Origin: Desulfovibrio legallii
GTDB lineage: Bacteria > Desulfobacterota > Desulfovibrionia > Desulfovibrionales > Desulfovibrionaceae
Direction of reading: 5' to 3'
NCBI RefSeq assembly: GCF_004309735.1
Contig: NZ_SIXC01000017.1
Location: 1-45,681 of the forward strand
DNA length: 45,681 bases
Part shown: in pieces, positions 1-8,330 of the stretch
Position numbering within the stretch: the stretch's first letter is position 1
Layout of the letters: every line of letters starts with the position of its first letter
Made by a program: the position numbers and the translations under genes
The notes under the pieces: model-generated
Databases searched by the model: none
The model's input: only the letters and a program-made list of their open reading frames with translations
What the model was told of the DNA's origin: nothing

Positions 1-31
1 ATCCTTACGACACCAGCCCCCGCCTCGCAAG

Positions 32-130
32 GACACCAGCCCCCGCCTCGCAAGCTCGGCGGTCCAAGGTGGCTTCGCGCAACAGCTGGGGGCGCGGCGC
101 TTCATAGCAAAGGCGCGCCAGAGAGGATGC
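32..130. repeat. 99-bp direct repeat, copy 1
   Basis: Matches positions 349-447 at a constant offset of 317 bases, almost base for base. Its first 23 bases (32-54) are duplicated immediately to the left at 9-31. Just past its right end a 14-base unit, AGGATGCAACGGCG, occurs twice in tandem (124-137 and 138-151, the second with one change). The sequence can form GC-rich local stems but no single clean hairpin. The origin is unknown; it looks like a dispersed intergenic element. Confidence 0.85.
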
Positions 131-348
131 AACGGCGAGGATGCAACGGCAGGGCGGTGGGTTCTGGCGTAGAGGCAGCCGCAGGGCGGGGCAGGAGATT
201 ATCGTACCGTTTGGACAAAAACAGCCTTTTTTGCGCCGACGGCGTCAACGGCGGGTTTTTGCTGCTCACGGACTTGAGTCCGCTGCGCGCAAAAATCCGC
301 CGTTTCCTTGTCGGCATCAAAAAAATCTTATTTTCCCCCAATTCTTAC

Positions 349-447
349 GACACCAGCCCCCGCCTCGCAAGCTCGGCGGTCCAAGGTGGCTTCGCGCAAC
401 AGCTGGGGGCGCGGCGCTTCATAGCAAAGGCGCGCCAGAGAGGATGC
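349..447. repeat. 99-bp direct repeat, copy 2
   Basis: Second copy of the element at 32-130, ending 41 bases beyond the phoU stop codon. The bases before it (341-348) also resemble positions 1-8, so the similarity extends a little to the left. It lacks the 23-base and 14-base tandem duplications of copy 1. Confidence 0.85.
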
Positions 448-488
448 GGCGGCGAGGGCGGCCTTGCAGAACAAAGTCGCCCGTCCGG

Positions 489-1259
489 TTAGACCTCCGC
501 AGGATTTGCCGTCGTCGGATCCTCTGTCGCTGTGGCAATGTCTTCTTCCATCCCGTCCGCCAAAGCCGCAGGAGGGGCGGTTTTGTCTTCGAGCTTGTTG
601 TGTTTGAGGCTCTCGCCCTGGCTGATGAAGTAGACGTGCTCCGCAATATTGATGGAGCGCCGCCAGATGCGCGTGAGGGAGCGGGTGATGAGGATGATGT
701 GCATGGCCAAAGGCGGCTTGAGGCCAGAGGTCGGATCCGAAAGCCGCTCCATAATGCCCTGGATGATGCGCACCTCGCACTGCAGAGCTTCGCCATCGCC
801 GTGGATGCACTGCAGGGCCTCGTCGGCGCGGTTTTCACGAAAAATGCGCACGGCCTGTTCATAGGCCTCGCGGGCGCGCTGAAACATGGGCAGCACCTGC
901 GGGATCACGGCGCAGCCCGGCGTGTCCTGCATAAGCACGGCCTGTTCCGCCACGCTCACGGCTTCGTCGCCGATGCGCTCCAGGTCCACCACCATGCGCA
1001 GGGCGCTGACCACAAAGCGCAGATCGCCGGCCACGGGCTGGGTGCGGGCCAGCAGCTGCAGGGCCATTTCATCAATTTCGTTTTCCAGGGCATCGATGGC
1101 CGCGTCGTTTTCCATAACTGCCGTGGCCCTGCCAGGGTCGTTGGCGGCCAGGGCTTTGCCCGCTTCTTCCAGCGCGATGCCCACGCTGGCGGCCATGACC
1201 AACAGACGGGTGCGCAGAGTGGCGAGCAGTTGCTGCAAGTAGTTGATTTCCTGTTGCAT
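489..1259 (-). CDS. phoU: Phosphate signalling protein PhoU
   Basis: 256 residues, helical, with the PhoU duplication of two three-helix bundles. PhoU is a cytoplasmic regulator linking the Pst transporter to PhoR and restraining phosphate uptake. The first metal-binding motif is present around residues 90-105 (VDLERIGDEA). The corresponding second motif reads SLTRIWRRSINIAEH, in which the usual acidic residues are replaced by Thr and Arg. The start at 1259 is chosen because GAGGGAGGGA lies just upstream; a longer frame begins inside pstB. It follows pstB after 16 bases, so the two are probably co-transcribed. The acidic C-terminal tail of about 25 residues is unusual. Confidence 0.93.
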   Translation of the reverse strand: MQQEINYLQQLLATLRTRLLVMAASVGIALEEAGKALAANDPGRATAVMENDAAIDALENEIDEMALQLLARTQPVAGDLRFVVSALRMVVDLERIGDEAVSVAEQAVLMQDTPGCAVIPQVLPMFQRAREAYEQAVRIFRENRADEALQCIHGDGEALQCEVRIIQGIMERLSDPTSGLKPPLAMHIILITRSLTRIWRRSINIAEHVYFISQGESLKHNKLEDKTAPPAALADGMEEDIATATEDPTTANPAEV

Positions 1260-1275
1260 AAGAGAATCCCTCCCT

Positions 1276-2031
1276 CTAACCGAAGCGGCCGGTAATGTAA
1301 TCCTCGGTCTGCTTTTTGGCCGGCCGGGTGAACATGCTGTCCGTGGTATTGTGTTCAATGAGTTTGCCCATGTAGAAAAAGGCCGTGTAGTCAGAAACGC
1401 GGGCCGCCTGCTGCATATTGTGGGTGACGATGATAATGCACAGGGATTGCCGCAGCTCGCGGATACTTTCTTCTATCTTTTGGGTGGCAATGGGGTCCAG
1501 GGCGCTGGCGGGTTCGTCCATAAGCAGCACCTCCGGCTCCACAGCCAGGGCGCGGGCAATGCACAAACGCTGCTGCTGCCCGCCGGAAAGCCCCAGGGCC
1601 GGGGCCTGCAGGCGGTCCTTCACTTCGTCAAAGATGGCTGCCCGGCGCAGGGAAAGCTCCACCTTTTCGGCAATGAGGCTTTCGTCGCGCAGGCCGTTGA
1701 CGCGCAGGCCGTAGGCCACGTTTTCATAAATAGTTTTGGGGAAGGGGTTGGGCTTCTGAAAGACCATACCCACCTTACAGCGCAGGGAAACTACGTCTGT
1801 GTCCGGGCGATTCACGTCTTGCCCGTCCAGCAGGATTTCGCCTTCCACGCGCGCGCCGGGCACCAGGTCGTTCATGCGGTTAAGACAGCGCAGAAAGGTG
1901 GATTTGCCGCAGCCGGAAGGCCCGATGAGGGCCGTGACCCGGCTGGGGGGGAACTCCAGACTGACCTCGTGCAGGGCTTTGTTCTGCCCGTAAAAAACAC
2001 TGACCTTGCGCGTCAGCAGTGCTTCCTTCAT
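1276..2031 (-). CDS. pstB: Phosphate ABC transporter ATP-binding protein PstB
   Basis: 251 residues, the usual PstB length. It hydrolyses ATP at the inner membrane to drive phosphate import through PstC and PstA. Visible motifs are Walker [10 protein letters not shown] (37-45), signature LSGGQQQR (148-155) and the Walker B/Ala-rich stretch [12 protein letters not shown] (169-180). Its start overlaps the phoR stop by four bases (ATGA), so translation is probably coupled to phoR. It lies with phoB-phoR-phoU and is separated from the permease genes pstC and pstA, which run the other way from 5819. Confidence 0.97.
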   Translation of the reverse strand: MKEALLTRKVSVFYGQNKALHEVSLEFPPSRVTALIGPSGCGKSTFLRCLNRMNDLVPGARVEGEILLDGQDVNRPDTDVVSLRCKVGMVFQKPNPFPKTIYENVAYGLRVNGLRDESLIAEKVELSLRRAAIFDEVKDRLQAPALGLSGGQQQRLCIARALAVEPEVLLMDEPASALDPIATQKIEESIRELRQSLCIIIVTHNMQQAARVSDYTAFFYMGKLIEHNTTDSMFTRPAKKQTEDYITGRFG

Positions 2032-3824
2032 GAGTGTGCCGCTCCGTGGACGGGTGTGAGGGTAAAGACCAGGGCCGTGCTGCCGTCCGGGGCCGGACTT
2101 TCCGCCCGGATATGGCCGCCGTGCCGCTCAATGATGTGCTTGCAGATGGCCAGGCCCAGCCCGGTGCTGGCCTGGCCCCGGTGGCGCTCCACCTGGTAGA
2201 AGCGCTCAAAAATCCGTTCTAGATCCGCCTTGGGAATGCCCGGCCCGTCGTCCGTCACGCGAAAGGTGACCGTGTTTTCCGCTTCCTGCGCGCTCACGCG
2301 CACAGTGCCGCCTTCAGGCGTAAAGCGGGCCGCGTTTTCCAGCAGGTTGCGGAAGACCTGGGTCAGGTGGGGCTGGCTGGCCATGACCCGGCAGCCCTGG
2401 GGCATGTTCACCGCTACCGTGCAGCGTCTAGCCTCCAGGCTCTCGTGACACTGGGCCGTGGCCTGGTTCAGAGCCTCGAGCGGATCAATGGGGCTGAGCT
2501 CCAGGCTGCCGCCCTTGCCCTCCAGGCGGGCCAGAGAGAGCAGATCCTCCACCATGCGCGAAAGGCTCAGGCCGTGTTTGAGGATGATCTCGCCGAAGCG
2601 GCGGCACTGGGGCGGCAGGTCCAGATTCATGAGGGTTTCCGCATAGCCCTGGATAGCCGTAAGGGGCGTGCGCAGCTCGTGCGACACGTTGGCCACAAAG
2701 TCGCGGCGCACGCGCTCCAGGCGCATGAGCTCCGTGATATCATGGAACACGGCCACCGCGCCCACGCCGGTGGGCACGTGCGCGTCCTCCTGGCCGGAAG
2801 GGCGGGAAAGGCAGACGGACATGACTTCGCCCGAAGACAGCTCCAGGTGCAGATAACGTTGCCGGCGGGCCCTGGATTCGGCTTCATCGCTTCGCGCTTC
2901 CGGCTCGGCCATAAGGGCGTCTACAGCTTCCTGCAGAGCGGGGGAGGGGATGACCTCCACCACAGGCGCGCCCTGAGCCGCGGCGGCCTGGGGAAAGCAT
3001 CGGGCCAGGGCGCGGTTGCAGCGGCGGATGCGGCCACGCGGCCCCAGTACCAGCACGCCGTCGCTCATGGTTTCCAGCACGCATTCCAGTTGGGCGGTCT
3101 GCTCTGCGGCGGCGCGTATGTGTTCCTCAATATTCTCGGCCATGCGGTTGACGGCCTCGGCCAGCGGGGCAAATTCCCGGCCGGGGATGTGCCGGAGTCG
3201 ACGCTGAAAATGTCCCAGCGAAATGGCCTCCACCACCGCCACCATCTGGTCCAGCGAACGGCGCAGCGCGCCGGAAAGCACGCCCGCCAGGACCAGTGAA
3301 AGCAGCAGGGCCGTCAGCCCCAGACGGGTGAAAAAAGAAGCCTGGTGGGCGATGTCCTGGCGCAGGTGGTCCAGGGGCACGGCCACCCGCAGCACGCGCC
3401 CGGTGGCCGCGGGCACGGCGGCGTAGGCCATGTCTGTGCCCAGGGTGCCGCTGGGGCGCAGGGCAAAGCCCGGCTCGCCCATAAGGGCGGCGTGGATTTC
3501 GGGGCGATCGGCGTGGTTGTCCAGGCGCGTCACCGGCTGTGCGCCGGGGGACGTGTCGGCCAGCACCTGCCCCGTGGCGTCTGTGAGGGTCAGGCGTTCC
3601 TGGGGCATGTCCAGGATGCGCGCCAGTTGGGGCAGACTTGCCGGTTCTGGCCCCAGCTGGGCCAGCAGGGCGGCGGCCAGGGTCGTTTCACGCAGCAGGC
3701 GCTGCCGCGCGGCCTCCAACTGGCCCTCCTCAAACCACGAACGGCCCGTAAACACGGCTATGCCCGCTACCACCAGGGCCACGGCCAGCATGCCGCCAAA
3801 AATGCGCGTTCTGAAAGAAAGCAT
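2028..3824 (-). CDS. phoR: Phosphate regulon sensor histidine kinase PhoR
   Basis: 598 residues. Membrane helix at about 8-27, periplasmic region about 28-165, second helix about 168-187, HAMP about 188-240, PAS-like domain about 245-365, HisKA with [14 protein letters not shown] (phospho-acceptor His382), and a HATPase domain with the N box [10 protein letters not shown] and G boxes DDGPGIP and [10 protein letters not shown]. It phosphorylates PhoB when phosphate is short. A periplasmic loop of this size is larger than in E. coli PhoR and more like the Gram-positive or deltaproteobacterial type. The frame stays open far upstream, but that part lies over phoB in another frame. A GTG three codons upstream is an alternative start. 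It begins 97 bases after phoB. Confidence 0.93.
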   Translation of the reverse strand: MLSFRTRIFGGMLAVALVVAGIAVFTGRSWFEEGQLEAARQRLLRETTLAAALLAQLGPEPASLPQLARILDMPQERLTLTDATGQVLADTSPGAQPVTRLDNHADRPEIHAALMGEPGFALRPSGTLGTDMAYAAVPAATGRVLRVAVPLDHLRQDIAHQASFFTRLGLTALLLSLVLAGVLSGALRRSLDQMVAVVEAISLGHFQRRLRHIPGREFAPLAEAVNRMAENIEEHIRAAAEQTAQLECVLETMSDGVLVLGPRGRIRRCNRALARCFPQAAAAQGAPVVEVIPSPALQEAVDALMAEPEARSDEAESRARRQRYLHLELSSGEVMSVCLSRPSGQEDAHVPTGVGAVAVFHDITELMRLERVRRDFVANVSHELRTPLTAIQGYAETLMNLDLPPQCRRFGEIILKHGLSLSRMVEDLLSLARLEGKGGSLELSPIDPLEALNQATAQCHESLEARRCTVAVNMPQGCRVMASQPHLTQVFRNLLENAARFTPEGGTVRVSAQEAENTVTFRVTDDGPGIPKADLERIFERFYQVERHRGQASTGLGLAICKHIIERHGGHIRAESPAPDGSTALVFTLTPVHGAAHS

Positions 3825-3921
3825 GTGTTTCACCGGGGTATAAGATTGTTGTGCCCTGCAACCTTCCGTCACAGGGGGAGGGGCCAGCGGCGGGGGGCAT
3901 GACGCCGTCGGCTCTGCCGCG

Positions 3922-4596
3922 CTATTCCTTGATCCGGTAGCCCACGCCGCGCACAGTTTCCAGCAGGGGGGCGGCGGGCCCCAGTTTGGCGCGCAAACGG
4001 CGTACATGGGTATCCACCGTGCGGGCATAGCCTTCAAAGGAGTAGCCCCAGACCTTGTTGAGCAGTTGCTCGCGGGTGCGCACCGTGCCCGCGTGGCGCA
4101 GCAGGTCTTCCAGCAGGCGAAATTCCGTGGCCGTGAGGTTGAGGGGGGTATCCTCCACTTCGGCGGTATGGGCGTCCGTGCGCAGGCGAATGCCGTGACG
4201 TTCCAGCGCGGGGCTTTGGGTTTCGCGTCCGCCGCGCCGCAGCACGGCCCGTACCCGCAGCATAAGCTCGCGTACGCTGAAGGGTTTGACCACATAATCG
4301 TCTGCGCCCAGGCTCAGGCCCACCACCCGGTCCATCTCTTCGCCGCGGGCCGTGAGCATGAGTATGGGGATGTGAGCCGTTTCCGTCTGCGCGCCCAGCC
4401 GCCGGCAGACTTCAAAGCCGTCCAGCCCCGGCAGCATGACGTCCAGCAGGACCAGCGCGGGCGTGTGCCGCCGGGCCATGTCCAGGGCCTGGGGGCCGTC
4501 GGCCGCTTCCAGCACGCTGAAGCCTTCGCGCTCCAGATTGAAGCGTAACAGTTCGCGGATGTCGGCCTCATCTTCTACTACAAGTATCTGCTGCAT
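3922..4596 (-). CDS. phoB: Phosphate regulon response regulator PhoB
   Basis: 224 residues, OmpR/PhoB type. The receiver domain (about 1-120) has the acidic pocket near residues 8-10, phospho-acceptor Asp52 in LLDVMLPGLDG, and the conserved Lys in DDYVVKPFS. The winged-helix domain follows (about 130-224), with the conserved RTVDTHVRRLR recognition region. When phosphorylated it binds PHO boxes and activates phosphate genes. A ribosome binding site (AAGGAAG) precedes the start. It is the first gene of phoB-phoR-pstB-phoU and is divergent from pstS; PHO-box-like repeats upstream (4658-4697) suggest autoregulation. Confidence 0.96.
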   Translation of the reverse strand: MQQILVVEDEADIRELLRFNLEREGFSVLEAADGPQALDMARRHTPALVLLDVMLPGLDGFEVCRRLGAQTETAHIPILMLTARGEEMDRVVGLSLGADDYVVKPFSVRELMLRVRAVLRRGGRETQSPALERHGIRLRTDAHTAEVEDTPLNLTATEFRLLEDLLRHAGTVRTREQLLNKVWGYSFEGYARTVDTHVRRLRAKLGPAAPLLETVRGVGYRIKE

Positions 4597-4657
4597 GGCG
4601 TCTTCCTTTTTCCCGACCCAGTTCAGCGCGGTTGTGCGCCAGGCGTGTGGTGGCTGT

Positions 4658-4697
4658 GTGACAATTGCGTGACAGCCGCCGTCAACGGGGCTGACAG
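4658..4697 (-). promoter_or_regulatory. PHO-box-like array upstream of phoB
   Basis: Read on the minus strand, 7-base units recur every 11 bases: CTGTCAG, GTTGACG, CTGTCAC and TTGTCAC, separated by 4-base spacers. The last pair (CTGTCAC-GCAA-TTGTCAC, 4658-4675) is very close to the E. coli PHO box. It lies 62 bases before the phoB start. Confidence 0.7.
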
Positions 4698-4750
4698 AAT
4701 TTTGCGCGGCGCGGCAGGGTGTTGCGCGGTTTCACGCAGTGTTCTGCGTT

Positions 4751-4768
4751 CCGTCATCATTCTGTAAC
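4751..4768 (+). promoter_or_regulatory. PHO-box-like site upstream of pstS
   Basis: CCGTCAT-CATT-CTGTAAC on the plus strand has the 7-4-7 layout of a PHO box, pointing toward pstS, whose start is 86 bases further on. Weaker 11-base-spaced units (4729 and 4740) may extend it upstream. No clear -10 hexamer is evident. Confidence 0.55.
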
Positions 4769-4853
4769 AGAGGCGGGCCAAAAGGGAAACGCGGCGGGAA
4801 ACGGCCCGCCCGGAACGGCATACGCAACCAAAGTGCAACAAAGGAGCATATTC

Positions 4854-5672
4854 ATGTTTATTGGTAAAAAATTGGTTCTGGCCCTGGCCATGCTGAGCTT
4901 GAGCGCCCCGGCTTTTGCGGCCGGGCAGGTCGTTATCAACGGTTCCACCACGGTGCTGCCTGTGGTGCAGAAGGCGGGCGAAGCCTTTATGGCCGCGCAC
5001 CCCGGCGTGGAGCTGAGCATTTCCGGCGGCGGTTCGGGCAACGGCCTCAAGGCCCTGCTGGAAAAACAGTGCGACATCGCCATGAGCTCGCGCGACATTA
5101 AGGACAAGGAAGTGGAAGCGGCCAAAAAGAACGGCGTGAACCCGCAGCGCACGGCCATTGCCGTGGACGCCATCGTGCCCGTGGTTAACCCCGCCAATCC
5201 CGTGAGCGGCCTGACCGTTGAGCAGCTGCGCGACATCTACACCGGCAAGATCACCAACTGGAAAGACCTGGGCGGCGCTAACGCCAAGATCGTGGTCATC
5301 TCACGCGACACCTCTTCCGGCACCTTTGAGTGCTGGGAAGAAATGGTCATGAAGAAGCAGCGCGTCAGCCCCGCAGCCCTTATGCAGGCTTCCAACGGCG
5401 CTGTGGTGCAGGCTGTTTCTAAAAACAAAAACGCCATCGGCTACATCGGTCTGGGCTATGTGGACAAGTCCACCAAGGGCCTTACGGTCAACAAGGTGAC
5501 CGCCAACGCCCAGACGGCGCTTTCCAAGCAGTGGCCCATCGCGCGCGAGCTGTTCATCTTTACCAACGGCGCGCCTGCCGGCAGCGTTAAAGACTTTGTG
5601 GATTACCTGCTGGATCCCGGCAAGGGCCAGAAGAACGTGCTGGAAGTGGGCTATGTGCCCCTGGCCAAATAA
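4854..5672 (+). CDS. pstS: Periplasmic phosphate-binding protein PstS
   Basis: 272 residues. It begins with a signal peptide (two Lys, a hydrophobic stretch of about 15 residues, and APAFAAG at the cleavage site). The mature protein is a PBP-like family 2 binding protein with phosphate-site motifs: GSTTVLP near the start, SGGGSGNG, SRDIKDKE, and SRDTSSGTFE in the second lobe. It captures periplasmic phosphate for PstCA. AAGGAG is placed correctly before the ATG; a longer upstream frame has no such site. It is divergent from phoB and preceded by a PHO-box-like site. Confidence 0.96.
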   Translation: MFIGKKLVLALAMLSLSAPAFAAGQVVINGSTTVLPVVQKAGEAFMAAHPGVELSISGGGSGNGLKALLEKQCDIAMSSRDIKDKEVEAAKKNGVNPQRTAIAVDAIVPVVNPANPVSGLTVEQLRDIYTGKITNWKDLGGANAKIVVISRDTSSGTFECWEEMVMKKQRVSPAALMQASNGAVVQAVSKNKNAIGYIGLGYVDKSTKGLTVNKVTANAQTALSKQWPIARELFIFTNGAPAGSVKDFVDYLLDPGKGQKNVLEVGYVPLAK

Positions 5673-5710
5673 GGACGACCCACACACAGCGGGGTGATAA
5701 AGCCTCGCGT

Positions 5711-5738
5711 GGAGGCCTCTGCCGTGGCGGAGGCCTCC
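5711..5738 (+). promoter_or_regulatory. Stem-loop between pstS and pstC
   Basis: GGAGGCCTC and GAGGCCTCC form a perfect 9-bp stem that extends inward through GCC/GGC. No U-run follows, so it is more likely an mRNA-stability or partial attenuation element. Such a structure could keep pstS transcripts in excess over pstC-pstA. Confidence 0.45.
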
Positions 5739-5818
5739 GCCGTCGGCGGGACAAGGCCGCCCGGTGTGGACCAGGGCCAATAAAAATCATGCAAGACCAT
5801 CTGGGAAGGGGAGGGGCC

Positions 5819-6709
5819 ATGCGCTCCACGGCAATGCGGGAAAATCTGGTGCGGCACACCCTGGCCGTCCTGGCGGGCAGTTCTCTGCTGGCTTTGGGCG
5901 GCATTGTGTTGTTTTTGTTTATGGAAGGCGTGCCGCTGTTCAGCGAGTATTCCTTTATCGATTTCTTGTTCGGCAAGCTCTGGTACCCCACGGAGGAGCC
6001 CGGCCTGTTCGGCATTTTCCCGCTGTTGGCGGCTTCGCTGGCCGTGACGCTGTGTTCATCGCTGCTGGCTGTGCCCCTGGGCGTGCTCACGGCCGTTTAT
6101 CTGACGGAAATCGCCCACCCGGCCGTGCGCCGCGTGGTCAAGCCCTTTGTGGAGCTGCTGGCGGCTTTGCCCTCGGTGGTGCTGGGCTTTCTGGGCATGG
6201 TGGTGCTGGCCCCCTTTCTTCAGGACGCCCTGGGCGCGGCTTCGGGCCTCAACCTGCTCAACGCCTCCCTGGTGCTGGCCCTTATGAGCGTGCCCACCAT
6301 CTGTTCTGTTTCGGAGGACGCCCTCTACAGCGTGCCGCGTGACCTGCGTGAGGCCTCCCTGGCTTTGGGGGCCACCCGCTGGCAGACCACGGTGCGCGTG
6401 GTGGTGCCAGCCGCCCTTTCCGGCATCGGCACGGCGGTAATGTTGGGCATGTCCCGTGCCATAGGCGAAACCATGGTGGTGCTCATGGTGGCCGGCGGCG
6501 CGGCCATTCTGCCCACTTCACTGCTGGATCCGGTGCGGCCCATGCCCGCCTCCATAGCTGCGGAAATGGCCGAAGCCCCCTTCCGCAGTGAACACTACCA
6601 TGCCCTGTTCGCCATTGGCATAGTGCTCTTTTTCCTGACGCTGGCCTTCAATGTTCTGGCCGGACATATTGCTGAAAAACACCGCCAGGCCGGCACCTCC
6701 AGCCTGTAA
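5819..6709 (+). CDS. pstC: Phosphate ABC transporter permease PstC
   Basis: 296 residues with about six membrane helices and the EAA loop REASLALGATRWQT that contacts PstB. It forms the inner-membrane channel with PstA. The start at 5819 is preferred because GGGAAGGGGAGG stands just upstream; an in-frame ATG at 5789 would add 10 residues. It follows pstS by 146 bases containing a hairpin and is followed by pstA after 14 bases. Confidence 0.94.
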   Translation: MRSTAMRENLVRHTLAVLAGSSLLALGGIVLFLFMEGVPLFSEYSFIDFLFGKLWYPTEEPGLFGIFPLLAASLAVTLCSSLLAVPLGVLTAVYLTEIAHPAVRRVVKPFVELLAALPSVVLGFLGMVVLAPFLQDALGAASGLNLLNASLVLALMSVPTICSVSEDALYSVPRDLREASLALGATRWQTTVRVVVPAALSGIGTAVMLGMSRAIGETMVVLMVAGGAAILPTSLLDPVRPMPASIAAEMAEAPFRSEHYHALFAIGIVLFFLTLAFNVLAGHIAEKHRQAGTSSL

Positions 6710-6723
6710 CAAGGGGAATTTTC

Positions 6724-7677
6724 ATGCCTTCCATCATACCCACCCCCACGCTGCCGTCCGTGCCCCAGGGCGGCAGGCCCGTCCCGCCGCCCGCTCCGCC
6801 GTCGTCCGCTCTGCGCCTGCCCGCCAGCGGACGACGGCGGGCCCGCCGCCAGACCCTTATGTTCTGGCTGCTGCGGGCTGTGGCCGCCTGTAACGTTCTG
6901 GCTCTGCTCGGGGTGTGCGCCTTTTTGCTGCGCAACGGCCTGCCGGCCCTGAGCTGGGAATTTCTCACCCAGGCGCCCCGCAACATGATGACCGAGGGGG
7001 GCATCTGGCCCTGCATCGTGGGCACGGCCATTCTCTCGCTGGGCTCGCTGCTGCTGGCCTTTCCTTTGGGAGTGGCCTCGGCCGTATATCTGCACGAGTA
7101 TGCGGGCCGCAGCCCTTTTGCCCGCTATGTGCGCCTGGGCGTCAATAACCTGGCCGGCGTGCCCTCGGTGGTCTTCGGCCTGTTCGGACTTTCTTTTTTT
7201 GTCACTTTTTGCGGCTTTGGGGTGAGCATTCTTTCCGGCGTGCTGACCCTGGCCGTGCTGACCCTGCCGGTGATCATCGGCACGGCCGAAGAAGCCTTGC
7301 GCAACGTGCCGGATACTTACCGTGAAGCCTCCCTGGCCCTGGGGGCCACCAAGTCGCAGACCATCGCCAGGGTGGTGCTGCCCTGCGCCTTGCCGGGCAT
7401 GCTTACCGGAGCCATTTTGGGGGTGGCCCGTGCGGCGGGTGAAACCGCGGCCATCATGTTTACCGCCGCCGTGTTTTACACCCCGCGCACGCCCGATTCC
7501 GTATTCAGTGCGGTCATGGCCCTGCCCTACCACATGTATGTACTGGCCACGGCGGGTACGGAAATCGAAAAAACCCGCCCTCTGCAGTACGGCACGGGCC
7601 TGGTGCTGCTCTTGTTGGTGCTGGGCATGAACCTGCTGGCCATTCTGTTGCGCGACCGGCTGCAGAGGCGGGCTTAG
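6724..7677 (+). CDS. pstA: Phosphate ABC transporter permease PstA
   Basis: 317 residues. The first 45 or so are a Pro- and Arg-rich cytoplasmic extension, followed by about six membrane helices and the EAA loop REASLALGATKSQTIARVV. It partners PstC. AAGGGGAA stands before the ATG. The stop codon TAG (7675-7677) is also the first three bases of a structured repeat that starts exactly there, so the insertion may have set the present C-terminus. That N-terminal extension is longer than in typical PstA. Confidence 0.95.
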   Translation: MPSIIPTPTLPSVPQGGRPVPPPAPPSSALRLPASGRRRARRQTLMFWLLRAVAACNVLALLGVCAFLLRNGLPALSWEFLTQAPRNMMTEGGIWPCIVGTAILSLGSLLLAFPLGVASAVYLHEYAGRSPFARYVRLGVNNLAGVPSVVFGLFGLSFFVTFCGFGVSILSGVLTLAVLTLPVIIGTAEEALRNVPDTYREASLALGATKSQTIARVVLPCALPGMLTGAILGVARAAGETAAIMFTAAVFYTPRTPDSVFSAVMALPYHMYVLATAGTEIEKTRPLQYGTGLVLLLLVLGMNLLAILLRDRLQRRA

Positions 7678-7797
7678 AGCAGTTAGCGAATGGAATGAGC
7701 TAACTGCTCTGCAAGGATTTTCTTGAAAATCCTTTGCCACGAAATGCGAGAAGGCAGGCTTTTGCCTGCCGTAAGCGAGCATTTCAAGTGTTAAATG
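7675..7797 (+). repeat. Structured TA-ended repeat, copy A
   Basis: About 123 bases nearly identical to 34671-34792. It holds three hairpins: AGAGCAGTTAGC/GCTAACTGCTCT (7676-7710), an AAGGATTTTC stem with a one-base bulge compared with copy B, and a long stem around GGCAGGC-TTTT-GCCTGCC closed by GAAATGC/GCATTTC. The left end TAGAGCA is intact. The right end is diverged (TGATCGA instead of TGCTCTA). Its first codon-sized triplet is the pstA stop. Confidence 0.85.
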
Positions 7798-8052
7798 ATC
7801 GAGGAGCAGATTATCTTGCCCTGGGCGAAGTTCCCGACTGCCGTATACGGCTGCCGCCAGGACAGGTGGCGGCAGATCGCCGGTTGCCGGGCGTGCGGAC
7901 AGCGCAGCAGAAATTGGGCAACAACATCTGAACATGACGAAACCCCGACCGAAAGGCCGGGGTTTCGCATATCCGTTTCCCCCAGGGAAACGGGAGGAGG
8001 GGGCGAGTAAAGTCCGCCGCCGTAAGCCGAGGCGGCATGGTGACAGGAACAC
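7798..8052. other. Convergent intergenic region with hairpins
   Basis: Lies between pstA (plus) and the small Cys-rich protein gene (minus). After the repeat there is a GC-rich stretch with a CTGCCGCC/GGTGGCGGCAG stem, then two further hairpins entered separately. No gene is supported. Confidence 0.5.
7938..7967. terminator. Hairpin between convergent genes (possible terminator)
   Basis: CGAAACCCCG (7938-7947) and CGGGGTTTCG (7958-7967) form a perfect 10-bp stem. It is followed closely by a second perfect stem, CCGTTTCCC/GGGAAACGG (7973-7993). Neither has a strong U-run, so termination is inferred from position between converging genes. Confidence 0.45.
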
Positions 8053-8265
8053 TCAGGACAGTTTGTTTTTTTCTGTTTTTTCCGGGTGCAAAGGCTCAAT
8101 AGTTGCCTGCCCGCCGCAATTGCAGGTGGGGTGCGCCTTGGCGTCGCAGCCTCCGTCGCAGCCACAGCCGCACTGGCCGCTGCGCATGGCGCGGCGCATA
8201 CGCCGGATCATGAAGACCAGCGCCACCAGGACGCAAAGAATAATGAGGACAAGTTGCAGATCCAT
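8053..8265 (-). CDS. Small Cys-rich single-pass membrane protein (FeoB-associated type)
   Basis: 70 residues. One membrane helix near the N-terminus (about 2-18), a short basic stretch (RRMRRAMR), then a Cys-rich tail with CGCGCDGGC and a later CNC. The layout resembles the small FeoB-associated Cys-rich membrane proteins, which are linked to ferrous iron uptake; the exact role is unknown. An ATG two codons upstream (8271) is possible, but AAGG is better spaced for the one at 8265. No feoA or feoB lies in this window. A promoter with a Fur-box-like sequence precedes it (8331-8359), and a Fur-family gene is the next gene upstream. Confidence 0.7.
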   Translation of the reverse strand: MDLQLVLIILCVLVALVFMIRRMRRAMRSGQCGCGCDGGCDAKAHPTCNCGGQATIEPLHPEKTEKNKLS

Positions 8266-8330
8266 ATGCATTCACCTTGGCGCGGCGGCGTCGCGACATG
8301 TGACGCTCAACCGCGGTTGTCTGTAGCAAG

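Larger units (their letters stand above)
1..488. other. Intergenic region downstream of phoU, filled with repeats
   Basis: No credible gene is seen here. The stretch lies downstream of phoU and consists of two copies of a 99-bp repeat (entered separately), two short tandem duplications and about 190 bases of other sequence between the copies. Open frames exist on both strands, but they run through the repeats, share the same repeat-derived ends and have no convincing ribosome binding site, so I read them as chance frames. Confidence 0.6.

Noticed and set aside
102..341. 79-codon frame on the minus strand in the first intergenic region
   Set aside because: It runs through repeat copy 1, has no ribosome binding site and its end is repeat-derived; the same peptide end also arises from copy 2 in another frame.
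3825..4295. N-terminal extension of PhoR
   Set aside because: The frame is open but lies over phoB in another frame and is Cys/Pro-rich with no sensor-kinase similarity; the membrane helix starts at the chosen Met.
7734..7931. Frame starting inside repeat copy A, with the same 21-residue start as one at 34729
   Set aside because: The shared start is just the translated repeat; the continuations are unrelated and there is no family similarity.
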